DNA of 64,000 nt from JBQTGK01 sp052400665 (GTDB lineage Bacteria; Bacteroidota; Bacteroidia; Bacteroidales; Marinifilaceae). Both the position numbers and the translations under genes were made by a program. Shown in pieces: positions 36,018 through 46,067 of this stretch (positions are counted from its first letter, which is position 1; the number at the start of each line of letters is the position of its first letter). The notes beneath the pieces were generated by a model. It did no database searches and was not told where the DNA came from. It saw nothing but the letters and a program-made list of their open reading frames with translations. The stretch is taken from assembly GCA_052400665.1 (NCBI GenBank), contig JBQTGK010000004.1. One strand, given 5' to 3'.

Positions 36018-39000
36018 ATGAAAAAAAACAACCCATTAGGCTGTTTCTTTCCCAAGAAGTGGCGGAAAATCCTGTTGAAAATGAAAATTCTAAGTTTTTT
36101 AGTACTTGTTCTTTCGTATAGTGCGACGGCAAAGTCTTACTCTCAGAACCAAAGAGTAAGCATGGAGATGGATCAGGCAACAATACTTGATGTTCTAAAT
36201 GAAATTAAAGAGCAAACTGGTTTGCGCTTCGTTTACTACCAAGATATGTTCGATGAATCTGCTAAGGTAGATGTTGAAGTTGAGAATGAAGAAGTGAAAC
36301 AAGTTCTTGATCAACTGCTAAGAGAAAGAGGTTTGGAATGTGAAGTGGAAGAAGAGGTGATAACTTTTAAAAAACTAGTAAAGCCAATTCCAGTTCCTGT
36401 AGTGCAAGAAAAAAAGAAAGTAACTGGGAAAGTTACCGACGAAGATGGTATTCCTTTGCCAGGTGTTTCTGTAATTGTAAAAGGAACGACAATTGGAGTT
36501 TCTACCGATATTGATGGGAATTATGCTATTAATTTTTTCGATGGTAATGCTGTTATTGTATATTCTTTTGTAGGAATGATAACACAAGAAATTGTTTATA
36601 AAGGACAAACATTGCAAAATGTAACGCTTTTTGCTGACACTGAGCAAATGGCTGAGGTTGTGGTAACCGGTTATCAGTCGATTTCTAAGGAGAGAGCTTC
36701 AGGTTCATTTGATAAACTTTCAACTGAGCATTTGGAAAAAGCATCTTCTAGTATTTCGGAGCGATTGCAAGGAACATTAGCAGGTGTAAATGCAACAGTT
36801 AGAGCTGATGGTTCCTATGACTTCGAAATTCGCGGACAATCAAGTTTATATGGTGATGCGCAGCCACTGGTTGTTGTGGATGGATTTCCTGTTGTGCAGG
36901 AAGACGTTTATAACGAATATGGACAGCTTGTATCTAGGTTTGATCCATTTAGTACAATTAATCCTAATGATGTTGAGAGTATTACCGTATTGAAAGATGC
37001 AGCTGCCGGATCGATCTGGGGAGCAAAGTCTGCAAATGGTGTTATTGTGATTACAACAAAAAAAGCGAGGAAAGGAAAACTAAAAGTTGATTTTTCTACA
37101 TTCGTGAAAACCTCTTCAATGGTAGATTTTGATTATCTCAATCCCAAAGCCTCAAGTGCAGAGACAATTGAATATGAGAAGCAAATGTTCGAGATGAACA
37201 CGACAAATACACCTTGGACATTACCATCTTATTCGACATATTCAGCTGCAACGGCACATTCGCAGGCAGTTTTACTGATGAATCAGCAACGATTAAATCT
37301 TATAAGTGAAGATGAAATGAATGCAGGTTTGACCAGATTAGCAGGATTAGATAACAGAGGACAGATTGAAGATAAATTGATGCAGAATCCATTTACTCAA
37401 CAATACAGTTTGAGCATTTCTGGTGGTACGGAACTAACATCGAATATTCTTTCATTGATGTACGAAAAAGGAAAAGATAATTTCAAAGGGAACGATTCTG
37501 AAAAAGCAGTTGTTAACTTCCGCAATAATACAAAATTAGCTAAATGGTTAGATTTTGATTTCTCGGGAATGATGCAGTATTCTTCTCGTGATCGTAATGG
37601 TGTTCAGAATAGCGATCCTTCTGTTTCGCAATATAGTGCTTATGGTATGATGACAGGTTTACAGCCCTATGAGATGTTATTGAACGAAGATGGAAGTCAG
37701 GCTAATCTTAATAATCTGTTTTATTACACACCTGTTTTAAATGGATTGGTTCCTACTGAGAATTTTTCTTATTCAGATTGGTCCTATAATCCTATTCAGG
37801 AATTAGGAGCAAGAGATTTTACTATTGAAGAATTAAATGCCAGAGTTCAATTAGGATTGAATTTCAGATTGATGGAAGGCCTTAATTTTAATACTAAAGT
37901 ATTGTATGAGCGTTTGGTAAGAAAGAACAAAAATGTTTTTGGAGCAAATTCATTCACCATGAGAAAGATGGTAAATGAAACATCTTCATGGAATCAAAAT
38001 ACTGGAGTTGTTGATCCAATTATGCCTAATGGTGGTGGTTTAACAGAAAATACCACGACCATTAAGTATTACAACTGGCGTAATCAGTTGAATTTTAATA
38101 GAACTTTCGCCGAGAAGCATTCTATTAACTTTATTGCTGGTACAGAAATTAGTAATAGAGTAATTGAAAGAAGCGATGAAACCGACACATTCGGTTATTA
38201 CAATGATGAGCGAATAGGAGTAGGTCGTTTAAAGAAACCTTATGATGCCTACGCTTCTATGTGGTTAGGCACTCCACTGATGTATGGTTATTATCCAATT
38301 GCTTTAGATGATGTACGCGAATTTACTTATGCAACTGCAAGAAAGTATTCTTTGTTTGCTAACCTTTCTTATACTTATAATGACAAGTATAGTATAACAG
38401 GTAGTTATCGTACCGATGCATCGAATTTGATTACCGATAATTCGAAGTATCGTTATTCTCCTTTCTGGTCAGTTGGTGGTAGCTGGCAAATGTCTAAGGA
38501 AGATTTCCTTTCTGATGTTGATTGGTTGAATCGTTTGACAATGCGTGGAACTTTTGGTTACCTTGGTAATTTTGACCCATCTACTTCTCCATATCCATTA
38601 TTAGCTATTGAAGGAGCTGTAGATAGATATTCACTTGAAACAACCGCTAAGATATCTAATTTTGGTAACCCTACTCTTCGTTGGGAGAAAACTAGAAATA
38701 TTAACCTTGGAGTTGATTTTGCTGTCTTAAATTCAAAATTACATGGTTCAGTTGAGGTATACCATAAGTTAGGTGCAGACCTAATTGTTAATCAGTCGGT
38801 GCCTTCTATGACCGGAACAAGCACACAGAAGTTTAACAATGGTGAAATGGTCAACAAAGGTATCGAGATAAAGTTAGGTACCACATTGCCAGTTATGGGT
38901 AATGATATCAAGTGGACTGGGAACTTAAACTTTGCTTACAATAAGAATGAAATTACCAAATTCTTTAAGGCAACTTATAGCCAATTTGATTTGTTTATGG

Positions 39001-39680
39001 GTGGAACAAATGCTTATTCTGAAGGTATGGATGTCAATTCGATTTGGGCATATGATTATGCAGGTATGACTAATGTTGGAACAGATTCTGATCCTTTAAT
39101 AAAACCTAGCATTCACGGTGAGAATGGAGCTGTTTATCCAATTACAGCATATGCTCCAGGCAACGATGCAAGAAAGTATATGTCTAATCAAGGAACTTCA
39201 GTTGCTCCGTATATTGTTGGTTTCCAAAATTCATTTAAGATTTACGATTTTGATTTATCTTTCTTGGTTACTGGTAAATTTGGTCATAAATACAGACGTC
39301 ATGGTTTTGATTATAAGCCTTTATGGGGAGGTAATACAGTGGTGAATAATAAATTTTCGGAGGTTGTTAATGGCGATCCCAATAAGATTGTACCAATTCC
39401 AACGAACGAGAGCAACTACTATGTTTATAACAGCTATGTTCCTTATATGTCATATTTAACTGAGTCGGCATCTCATATTCGTTTGCAGGAAGTAAATTTA
39501 ACTTACAATTTACCAAAGAGATTTACATCTAAATTAGGTTTAAGCCGAGTTCAAGCTTATGCACAAGGGAATAATTTGGGAACAATTCTTTGGAATGATT
39601 TTGATGAAGATCCAGAGTATCCTATGGGATCAATTAAGCCACAGAAGACATTTACTTTTGGTTTAAGAGTTAGCTTATAA
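36018..39680 (+). CDS. SusC/RagA-like TonB-dependent transporter with STN signalling domain, cassette 2
   Basis: 1220 aa. Signal segment KMKILSFLVLVLSYSATAKSYSQ, STN domain (ATILDVLNEIKEQTGLRFVYY ... VKQVLDQLLRERGLECEV), CarboxypepD-like domain (VTGKVTDEDGIPLPGVSVIVKG), TonB box AEVVVTGYQ, plug (FEIRGQSSLYG, PLVVVDGFP, TVLKDAAAGSIWGAKSANGVIVITTKK), barrel ending FTFGLRVSL. The segment EQMAEVVVTGYQ-ISKERA-GSF is nearly identical to the SusC at 23896, so the two are paralogues. The start is in the shared ACAAATTTATGAAAAAA context. It takes up an unknown ligand and signals to the FecR encoded upstream. Confidence 0.95.
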   Translation: MKKNNPLGCFFPKKWRKILLKMKILSFLVLVLSYSATAKSYSQNQRVSMEMDQATILDVLNEIKEQTGLRFVYYQDMFDESAKVDVEVENEEVKQVLDQLLRERGLECEVEEEVITFKKLVKPIPVPVVQEKKKVTGKVTDEDGIPLPGVSVIVKGTTIGVSTDIDGNYAINFFDGNAVIVYSFVGMITQEIVYKGQTLQNVTLFADTEQMAEVVVTGYQSISKERASGSFDKLSTEHLEKASSSISERLQGTLAGVNATVRADGSYDFEIRGQSSLYGDAQPLVVVDGFPVVQEDVYNEYGQLVSRFDPFSTINPNDVESITVLKDAAAGSIWGAKSANGVIVITTKKARKGKLKVDFSTFVKTSSMVDFDYLNPKASSAETIEYEKQMFEMNTTNTPWTLPSYSTYSAATAHSQAVLLMNQQRLNLISEDEMNAGLTRLAGLDNRGQIEDKLMQNPFTQQYSLSISGGTELTSNILSLMYEKGKDNFKGNDSEKAVVNFRNNTKLAKWLDFDFSGMMQYSSRDRNGVQNSDPSVSQYSAYGMMTGLQPYEMLLNEDGSQANLNNLFYYTPVLNGLVPTENFSYSDWSYNPIQELGARDFTIEELNARVQLGLNFRLMEGLNFNTKVLYERLVRKNKNVFGANSFTMRKMVNETSSWNQNTGVVDPIMPNGGGLTENTTTIKYYNWRNQLNFNRTFAEKHSINFIAGTEISNRVIERSDETDTFGYYNDERIGVGRLKKPYDAYASMWLGTPLMYGYYPIALDDVREFTYATARKYSLFANLSYTYNDKYSITGSYRTDASNLITDNSKYRYSPFWSVGGSWQMSKEDFLSDVDWLNRLTMRGTFGYLGNFDPSTSPYPLLAIEGAVDRYSLETTAKISNFGNPTLRWEKTRNINLGVDFAVLNSKLHGSVEVYHKLGADLIVNQSVPSMTGTSTQKFNNGEMVNKGIEIKLGTTLPVMGNDIKWTGNLNFAYNKNEITKFFKATYSQFDLFMGGTNAYSEGMDVNSIWAYDYAGMTNVGTDSDPLIKPSIHGENGAVYPITAYAPGNDARKYMSNQGTSVAPYIVGFQNSFKIYDFDLSFLVTGKFGHKYRRHGFDYKPLWGGNTVVNNKFSEVVNGDPNKIVPIPTNESNYYVYNSYVPYMSYLTESASHIRLQEVNLTYNLPKRFTSKLGLSRVQAYAQGNNLGTILWNDFDEDPEYPMGSIKPQKTFTFGLRVSL

Positions 39681-39699
39681 TTAAATATTAAAGATTATA

Positions 39700-41211
39700 A
39701 TGATGAAAAAATATATATTAATTTTGATCGCGTCAGTGGTTTTATTTGCCTCTTGCGACGACTTTCTAAATGAACCACCTAATAAATCAGAGTCTGTAGT
39801 TCCTTCAACAGTAGAACATCTAGAGTTTCTATTAAACGATTATACGCAGTTTAATGCAGAGGAAAATTATGATTTGATTTTCGGAAGCGATGATTTTGGT
39901 TTGTTAACTTCTTTATACGATAATAATCCAAGTGTTTATACAATGGGGAATGCCCATTATGCAACTTGGGATGTTGAGTATTTACCTGTACAAGAGGATA
40001 GAGGTTATTATTCTGCAGAATGGAAGAAGATTTTTTCTGCCAATTTAGTTTTAGAGTATTTATCTGAAGTTTCTGGTACCGATGAAGACAAATTAAATCT
40101 AAAGGCAGAAGCTCACTTTATTCGCGCTTATAGCTATTTTCAAATGGTAAATACCTATTGTCTTCCATATGCTACTGAAAATATGGATGAGATGGGATTA
40201 CCAATTAAGGCGTCTACTAGTTTTGAAGAATCAGCTGAAAGAGTTACTCTACAGGAAACTTGGGATTATATTCTAGCTGACTTGGAAGAAGCGTTAAAAT
40301 TGAATCGTGATTTAGAATTGTCTGGTGAGAATTACAGAACATGGAGGGCAAGTGCTCCTGCAGTGAATGCTTTTGCTGCTCGTGTATACTTGGTAATGAA
40401 TGATTATGCGAAAGCACAATCTTATGCACAGGCGGCTTTAAGTGGTCATGATGAAATGATGGACTATAATACGGATATGTCTTATTCAACTATTCCTTAT
40501 TCAGTCCCAGACGGAGCAGGTGGTACTCTAGATGTTCTGTTTCCAATGACAAATGATGCTCAAGGAGCAGCGGCAATTCGTATGGAATGGAAAGAACTGT
40601 ATTATTTCCGTTTCCTTTATAATGGCCATCGGAATTATTGGGCTTCTCCGGAATTATTATCACTATATGACCAAGCCAATGACTTGAGATATAAGTATCA
40701 TATGGTTGAAAATTACAGTTATGATAGAGGACTAACGATTCAATATCCTGCGTATATTTTCTTTTTCGATAAAATACCAAGTGGACCTACTGTAGCAGAA
40801 ATGTTATTAATTAAATCAGAGTGTCAAGCACGTTTAAATCAGGTGGCTGAAGCTATGACAACTGTTAATTTATTACGTACAAAGCGTATACTAAATACAG
40901 CTGATGCATCTGCAATTAATTTGTCTGCTGGTTCTCAAGATGAGGCAATTGCGAAGATTTTGGAAGAACGTAGAAGAGAATTACCATTTACTCAGCGTTT
41001 TATCGATGTACGTCGATTTAATAACAACAGTTATGCTGCTGATGATGTTGTTATGACAAGACAGTTTTATCCTGTAGGCGAGCATGTAATTGAAGTATCT
41101 AAGGGAGCTCAAACATTAACACTTGATAAGAAATCAAGAAAGTTTGCTCGTCCATTACCTCAATCTGATATTGATGTAACACAAGGTGTTCTTGAGCAAA
41201 ACACTTATTAG
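39700..41211 (+). CDS. SusD/RagB-like outer membrane lipoprotein, cassette 2
   Basis: 503 aa. The signal peptide ends LFASC, followed by DDFLNEPPNKSESVV. SusD-like segments include LKAEAHFIRAYSYFQMVNTYC, AVNAFAARVYLVMNDYAKAQSYAQAAL, MLLIKSECQARLNQVAEAMTTVN and ILEERRRELPFTQRFIDVRRFN, ending VLEQNTY like its paralogue at 27523. It starts 19 bases after susC; Met-Met at the start leaves 39703 as an equal choice. It binds ligand for the adjacent SusC. Substrate unknown. Confidence 0.94.
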   Translation: MMKKYILILIASVVLFASCDDFLNEPPNKSESVVPSTVEHLEFLLNDYTQFNAEENYDLIFGSDDFGLLTSLYDNNPSVYTMGNAHYATWDVEYLPVQEDRGYYSAEWKKIFSANLVLEYLSEVSGTDEDKLNLKAEAHFIRAYSYFQMVNTYCLPYATENMDEMGLPIKASTSFEESAERVTLQETWDYILADLEEALKLNRDLELSGENYRTWRASAPAVNAFAARVYLVMNDYAKAQSYAQAALSGHDEMMDYNTDMSYSTIPYSVPDGAGGTLDVLFPMTNDAQGAAAIRMEWKELYYFRFLYNGHRNYWASPELLSLYDQANDLRYKYHMVENYSYDRGLTIQYPAYIFFFDKIPSGPTVAEMLLIKSECQARLNQVAEAMTTVNLLRTKRILNTADASAINLSAGSQDEAIAKILEERRRELPFTQRFIDVRRFNNNSYAADDVVMTRQFYPVGEHVIEVSKGAQTLTLDKKSRKFARPLPQSDIDVTQGVLEQNTY

Positions 41212-41260
41212 TATTTTGCAGATAATTTATTCTGTATGTAGCAATGAATTGATAATTCAG

Positions 41261-41293
41261 GTGTTTAAGTTAACACTTAAACACTTGTTTTTT
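41261..41293 (+). terminator. Terminator after susD, cassette 2
   Basis: 10-bp perfect stem GTGTTTAAGT / ACTTAAACAC, loop TAAC, then TTGTTTTTT. It sits 50 bases past the SusD stop, at the same relative place as the terminator after the first susD. Confidence 0.85.
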
Positions 41294-41397
41294 GCTCTCA
41301 GTGCAATTGGAGTATCTCAATGTATTGCCCATTGCCTTGTGTCCTTTGACTACAGGCTAATATTTAAATAACCTACCTTCTTACCTATACCCATTAT

Positions 41398-41405
41398 TAA
41401 TTTTG
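41398..41405 (+). promoter_or_regulatory. Possible promoter -7 box for the thioredoxin gene run
   Basis: TAATTTTG fits TAnnTTTG and lies between the susD terminator and the gene at 41454. No TTG was found at the -33 distance. It overlaps a TGTGCAA/TTGCACA inverted repeat (41404-41424) that could be an operator. Confidence 0.3.
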
Positions 41406-41453
41406 TGCAAAAAAGAATTGCACATTTCATGTTAACCACTAACTCATTGTGTT

Positions 41454-42368
41454 ATGATCAAGAGAGTATCGATATTATGCCTCGTTATTATTTCTGTGAT
41501 TTCTGCAAAGGCTCAAAAAAAAGAAAACCTGAGTATACTTTATGTTGGGTATAGTCCTGATAAAGATTGGACTGTTCCTGCAAAATTCAAAGCTTATTTC
41601 AAAAATGAAATTCCTAAAAACGACTTCGACCTTTACCATAAGAGTTCTCGATACGCGATGTATGTAAGAGAGGGCTATTATGAAAAAATGGGTTCTGTTC
41701 TATCGAAATATGAACGTGAATCGATGGAGTACTTTAAGGCTAATGTAGCCTACTTAGATACTTGTACTTTCCCAACTTTAATAAAGAATGATATGATTAA
41801 TGGGTTAACTATTAGTTATATGAGAGCTAATGATGAAGCCATTAAATCCTACTTGGAAGGGGTTATCTATCAGAAAGTAAAAGATAAAGCAAGTTTAAAA
41901 AGATTTGAAGACTACAAAGCAGGGCAAAATGCTTATGCCAATGGTAAACCTGCTCCTCAATTTACATTATTCGATATTAATGGAAAAGAAGTTTCATTAT
42001 CTGATTTTAAAGGAAAAATGGTGATGATGGATTGCTGGGCAACATGGTGTGGACCTTGTGTTAGAGGGTTACCAAAATTCAATAAACTAAAAGAAAAATA
42101 TGCAGGTGAAAATATTGTATTTCTTAGTATTTCAGTAGACGAAGATGTGGAATTATGGAAGAGAAAAGTGAACGAGAATAAAGGTGGTTTGTTTACCGGA
42201 ATACAATTGAATACTTCAATCAACAAAAATACTTTCAAAAAGGATTTAATGGTTCAAGGTATTCCACGTTATATTCTAATTGGAGCAGATGGCTTATTGA
42301 TTAGAAGAGAAGCTCCAAGACCAGGAACAGCCGAGTTATATGAGTTGATTGATAAAAATTTGAAGTAA
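41454..42368 (+). CDS. Exported TlpA-like thioredoxin protein
   Basis: 304 aa, the shortest of the group. Signal peptide MIKRVSILCLVIISVISAKAQ, no lipobox, so probably soluble in the periplasm. An N-half of about 150 residues has no named domain; the C-terminal TlpA domain has PAPQFTLFDINGKEVSLSDFKG, DCWATWCGPCVRGLPKFNKL (CGPC) and VQGIPRYILIGADGLLI. The C-terminal APRPGTAELYELID ending resembles that of the 46068 gene. First of five thioredoxin-like genes in a row. Function: extracytoplasmic thiol-disulfide exchange, target unknown. Confidence 0.87.
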   Translation: MIKRVSILCLVIISVISAKAQKKENLSILYVGYSPDKDWTVPAKFKAYFKNEIPKNDFDLYHKSSRYAMYVREGYYEKMGSVLSKYERESMEYFKANVAYLDTCTFPTLIKNDMINGLTISYMRANDEAIKSYLEGVIYQKVKDKASLKRFEDYKAGQNAYANGKPAPQFTLFDINGKEVSLSDFKGKMVMMDCWATWCGPCVRGLPKFNKLKEKYAGENIVFLSISVDEDVELWKRKVNENKGGLFTGIQLNTSINKNTFKKDLMVQGIPRYILIGADGLLIRREAPRPGTAELYELIDKNLK

Positions 42369-42380
42369 AGAATAACAAAG

Positions 42381-43583
42381 ATGAAACATACAAAAATATC
42401 TCCTTTACTTGTCTTCTGCATGAGTATTGTATTGTTGGCAAGTTCTTGCCAACAAAAAGAAAAATATGATGGTTATACCATTAAAGGATCAGTAAAAGGT
42501 TTAGATTCTGGTATGCTTAAAATACTTGAAATTAATTATACTTATAGAGATGTAAAGCCTGTTGTTATAGATAGTGCGCAAATTAAGGATGGCAAATTTC
42601 AATTGAAAGGAAAAATTGCTCATGCCGATCAGGTTAGTGTGATGATTGGGAAAGAATACTATACCGATTTTATTCTTGAAAATTGTGCAATGACATTAAA
42701 TCTAGATGTATCAAAGAAGCAGTCAGGAAGCGATCGAATATTTACTAAAGTAATTGGATCAAACTTAAACGATTTGCTAGAGCTTCAGAATCGTAAAGAA
42801 GACAGTCTGTTTAATCAGGAAAAATATGCGGTATTTACAGGTTTAAGAGCTGAAATGATAAAAGCTTATCAGTCTAAAGATGAAGAATTGATTCAAAAGT
42901 ACAAAGAGCGTTTTTCCAAATATGAAAGTTTAAGCAACGAACGTTATGCCGAACGAAAAAAGCTTAAAATGGATTTTGTTAAAAAGTATCCAAATTCAGT
43001 CTTAGCTCCTTATGTGTTAAGTTTTCAGTTTAGCGAAGGAAGAATGTCTAAAGAAGAAATGAAAGTTGTTTATCCTATCTTTCAAGGAGAGGCGAAGCAT
43101 ACAGCAATGTTCGATTACTATACTAAAACATATAAGGAAATTTTCGAACGATTGGCTATAGGAGCAACTGCACCCGATTTCACATTACCTACTAATAATG
43201 GTGGAACGCTTACCTTATCAGAAGTAAAAGGGAAATATGTATTTGTTGATTTTTGGGCTTCTTGGTGTGGTCCTTGTCGAGCTTCCTTTCCTCATTTAAA
43301 AGAAGTATACAAAAAGTATCATAAGGATGGGTTTGAAGTTATTGGTGTTGGTGCTGCCGATGTAGAATCGAAATGGTTAAAGGCTATTAAAAAAGATCAG
43401 ACCGTTTGGAATCATGTTTTTGATGATGGAGGCGGAGATCATAAATACGGTAAAGTTTCAAAATTATATGCAGTGCCATTTTTACCAAGCACCTTTCTGT
43501 TAGATGAAAATGGCGTTATTCTTGGACGTCAATTAAGAGGAGAAGCCTTGGATAAAAAGATGGAAGAACTTTACGGATATTAA
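42381..43583 (+). CDS. TlpA-like thioredoxin lipoprotein with DUF4369-like domain
   Basis: 400 aa, 12 bases after the previous stop. The lipobox is ASSC. The N-terminal DUF4369-like beta domain (YTIKGSVKGLDSGMLKILE, residues about 30-120) is followed by a charged helical linker and a C-terminal TlpA domain: GATAPDFTLPTNNGGTLTLS, FWASWCGPCRASFPHLKEVY (CGPC), AVPFLPSTFLLDENGVIL. It ends LRGEALDKKMEELYG, closely matching the end of the next gene (LRGESLDKKLEELFG), so these two are tandem duplicates. Confidence 0.89.
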   Translation: MKHTKISPLLVFCMSIVLLASSCQQKEKYDGYTIKGSVKGLDSGMLKILEINYTYRDVKPVVIDSAQIKDGKFQLKGKIAHADQVSVMIGKEYYTDFILENCAMTLNLDVSKKQSGSDRIFTKVIGSNLNDLLELQNRKEDSLFNQEKYAVFTGLRAEMIKAYQSKDEELIQKYKERFSKYESLSNERYAERKKLKMDFVKKYPNSVLAPYVLSFQFSEGRMSKEEMKVVYPIFQGEAKHTAMFDYYTKTYKEIFERLAIGATAPDFTLPTNNGGTLTLSEVKGKYVFVDFWASWCGPCRASFPHLKEVYKKYHKDGFEVIGVGAADVESKWLKAIKKDQTVWNHVFDDGGGDHKYGKVSKLYAVPFLPSTFLLDENGVILGRQLRGEALDKKMEELYGY

Positions 43584-43618
43584 TAAGAAATACCTAACGC
43601 ATTAATATAGATATAAAG

Positions 43619-44812
43619 ATGAAAACTAAAATTAAATTACTAATTCTTTGCATTGGCATTGGATTTTCGATTATTTCTTGTGGAACGCAAGAGAAACATG
43701 ACGGTTATATTTTAAACGGTGTTGTTGAAGGAGCTCCTGATGGAATTGTGACTATGAGTATAGAAGATAAATTACTTGATAAGGTCATTTTCACAGATAC
43801 AACTCAAATTGTTGAGGGGAAATTCACATTTAAGGGTAAAATAGAACATCCCGACATGGTTATTCTCAAATTAGGAAAAGTGCAAACCTCATTTATCCTT
43901 GAAAATTCTGAAATGGAATTATCAATGGATCTTAATCAGGAAACAGATTACTTGCACACCTCAATTGTTACTGGTAGTGTAAGTAATGATTTGTATATGA
44001 AGTCCAATGCAGAAATGGAAGCCATTATTGCAGATGAAAAATACCAACCACTTGTTGATAACAACAATAAATTGAAAGAAATCGATCAGTCAACAAAAGA
44101 GGGTGTACAAGAGGTAATAAAGTTGGTAAATGAGGTGCAAACCACATTGTATCCTTTGTTTACTGAGCGGAATAATAGAATGACAAAAGTTGCACTTTCT
44201 CATGTGAAAAATAATCCGAGTTCTGCATCGTCACCTTGGATCATTGGGGGAAGTTTTATGGGGCTTTCTCCAGAAAAACAGAAAGAAGTTTTTTCATCTT
44301 TTAAAGGAGATGCAAAGAATACATGTTACTACAGAATTTTTGAGAATACGATAAATAGTAATGCCAATAAACTTGTAGTAGGAAAGAATATTTTGGATTT
44401 TACTCTACAGACTATTGATGGCAAATCTTTAACCCTATCGGAGGTTGAGGGAAAGTATATTTTACTTGATTTTTGGGCAAGCTGGTGTGGGTCCTGTAGA
44501 AAGTCTATGAAACATGTAAAACATTTGTATGAGAACTACAAAAAAGACGGATTTGTAGTGGTGTGTGTTACCACTGGTGATACCGATGCGAAGTGGCGAA
44601 AAGCTGTAAAGCAAGACGGAACAGAAATGTGGCATCATGTGTTTGATCCTCGTAGTAATGCTAAAAGAAAGAAATCAGGAAAAGTTGCCGATTTATACGG
44701 TATAAAAGGTTTACCAACAACTTATTTAATTGATGATAATATGATGATTGTTGGAGAGAATCTTAGAGGAGAAAGTTTAGATAAAAAGTTGGAAGAACTT
44801 TTTGGACACTAG
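43619..44812 (+). CDS. TlpA-like thioredoxin lipoprotein with CGSC active site
   Basis: 397 aa. The lipobox is IISC. The N-terminal DUF4369-like domain starts GYILNGVVEGAPDGIVTMS. The TlpA domain has DFTLQTIDGKSLTLSEVEG and FWASWCGSCRKSMKHVKHLY; the active site is CGSC instead of CGPC, which normally changes redox potential. The cis-Pro loop is IKGLPTTYLIDDNMMIV. Paralogue of the preceding gene, same strand and spacing (35 bases). It probably handles a different redox step or partner; this is inference. Confidence 0.88.
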   Translation: MKTKIKLLILCIGIGFSIISCGTQEKHDGYILNGVVEGAPDGIVTMSIEDKLLDKVIFTDTTQIVEGKFTFKGKIEHPDMVILKLGKVQTSFILENSEMELSMDLNQETDYLHTSIVTGSVSNDLYMKSNAEMEAIIADEKYQPLVDNNNKLKEIDQSTKEGVQEVIKLVNEVQTTLYPLFTERNNRMTKVALSHVKNNPSSASSPWIIGGSFMGLSPEKQKEVFSSFKGDAKNTCYYRIFENTINSNANKLVVGKNILDFTLQTIDGKSLTLSEVEGKYILLDFWASWCGSCRKSMKHVKHLYENYKKDGFVVVCVTTGDTDAKWRKAVKQDGTEMWHHVFDPRSNAKRKKSGKVADLYGIKGLPTTYLIDDNMMIVGENLRGESLDKKLEELFGH

Positions 44813-44848
44813 ATAATTGGAAGTAATTAATGTAAAAAAGAAAAAATA

Positions 44849-45997
44849 ATGAAGAAATTAATCCTATTGTGTCTGGTGGCACTGTCAGTTTTAAGAGTAC
44901 AAGCACAAGAGTACAAAATATCAGGAACCATTAAAGGTTTGGATAAGATAAATGGAAATATTTTTATTGAGGATGAGAATGCAGAACGAGGCTTTAGGAT
45001 CGATTCTGTTAGATTTGAAAAAGGAGCTTTTACTTACTCTGGAAACATAGATGAACCTAAAGTTCTTGCTATGTCATTTCGTACAGATAAGTTGATGAAA
45101 ATGGTTGATCGTGGTTATATTCCAACAAAATGTGTATTGTTATCTTATATTGCTTACCCAGGAGCAGATATTAAGGTGAATGGAGAAGCAAAGGATTTTT
45201 GCGATGCGTATCCTTCAGGTGATCCGGAGAATGAGTTAATGGCGAAGTTAAATTCGAAGATTTCTCCACCTACCAATGAGGTAGTTAACCTAATGATTAA
45301 ACATGCAAAAGATACAACATTAAGTGCTGCGGTTAAACAAGCTGACGAAAAGAAAAGTGAAGAGCTTGGGAAAAGGATTGAACAAATAAGAATGGACTTT
45401 TTAGCTCAAAATGCTTCTTCGATTGCCGGACTTTGGTTGATGGAAGATATGATTATTCGCTCTCAAATTGAGATGGAAAAAGTAGCAGAGCTAATGGAAA
45501 AGGTTGATGCTGATAAGTATAAAGGTCTTTCTTATTATAAGTCTTTAGCAAGTAGAGTTAAAGGTTATAAAGAAACAGGAATTGGAATGAAAGCACCTGC
45601 AATTACTGGAACGAATGTACTGGATAATACTGACTTCAATATTGAGTCATTACAAGGGAAATATGTGATTATTGATTTCTGGGGAACATGGTGTGGTGCT
45701 TGTTTAGCTGGTGTGCCAGAAATGAAAAAGTTTCGCGATGCTCATGTCGATAGACTTCAGATTGTAGGTCTTGCTAAGGATAATGATGTTGCGAAAGTTC
45801 AGAAGTGTATGACGAAAAAAGGCATGAATTGGCCAAATATTCTTGTGGGTAAAGGAGAGCAAGATTTTGTTGCTAAATACAATGTACAAGGATATCCAAC
45901 CAAAATTCTTTTGGACAGAAATGGAAAGATATTATATCGTTCGGTAGGTGAATCAGAAGAGTTTTATCACGAAGTTGAGAAGTTAATTGCAAGATAG
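44849..45997 (+). CDS. Exported TlpA-like thioredoxin protein with CGAC active site
   Basis: 382 aa. Signal peptide MKKLILLCLVALSVLRVQAQ, no lipobox. The DUF4369-like N-domain begins YKISGTIKGLDKINGNIFIE, a helical linker follows, and the TlpA domain has GMKAPAITGTNVLDN, DFWGTWCGACLAGVPEMKKF (CGAC) and VQGYPTKILLDRNGKIL. The third active-site type in one gene row (CGPC, CGSC, CGAC) suggests the proteins are not redundant. Probably periplasmic. Substrate unknown. Confidence 0.87.
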   Translation: MKKLILLCLVALSVLRVQAQEYKISGTIKGLDKINGNIFIEDENAERGFRIDSVRFEKGAFTYSGNIDEPKVLAMSFRTDKLMKMVDRGYIPTKCVLLSYIAYPGADIKVNGEAKDFCDAYPSGDPENELMAKLNSKISPPTNEVVNLMIKHAKDTTLSAAVKQADEKKSEELGKRIEQIRMDFLAQNASSIAGLWLMEDMIIRSQIEMEKVAELMEKVDADKYKGLSYYKSLASRVKGYKETGIGMKAPAITGTNVLDNTDFNIESLQGKYVIIDFWGTWCGACLAGVPEMKKFRDAHVDRLQIVGLAKDNDVAKVQKCMTKKGMNWPNILVGKGEQDFVAKYNVQGYPTKILLDRNGKILYRSVGESEEFYHEVEKLIAR

Positions 45998-46067
45998 GTT
46001 TTATTCGTAAAATATAAACTTTTAAAAATGAAGAAAATAAATTTACTACTAGGAATCATTATCCTTA

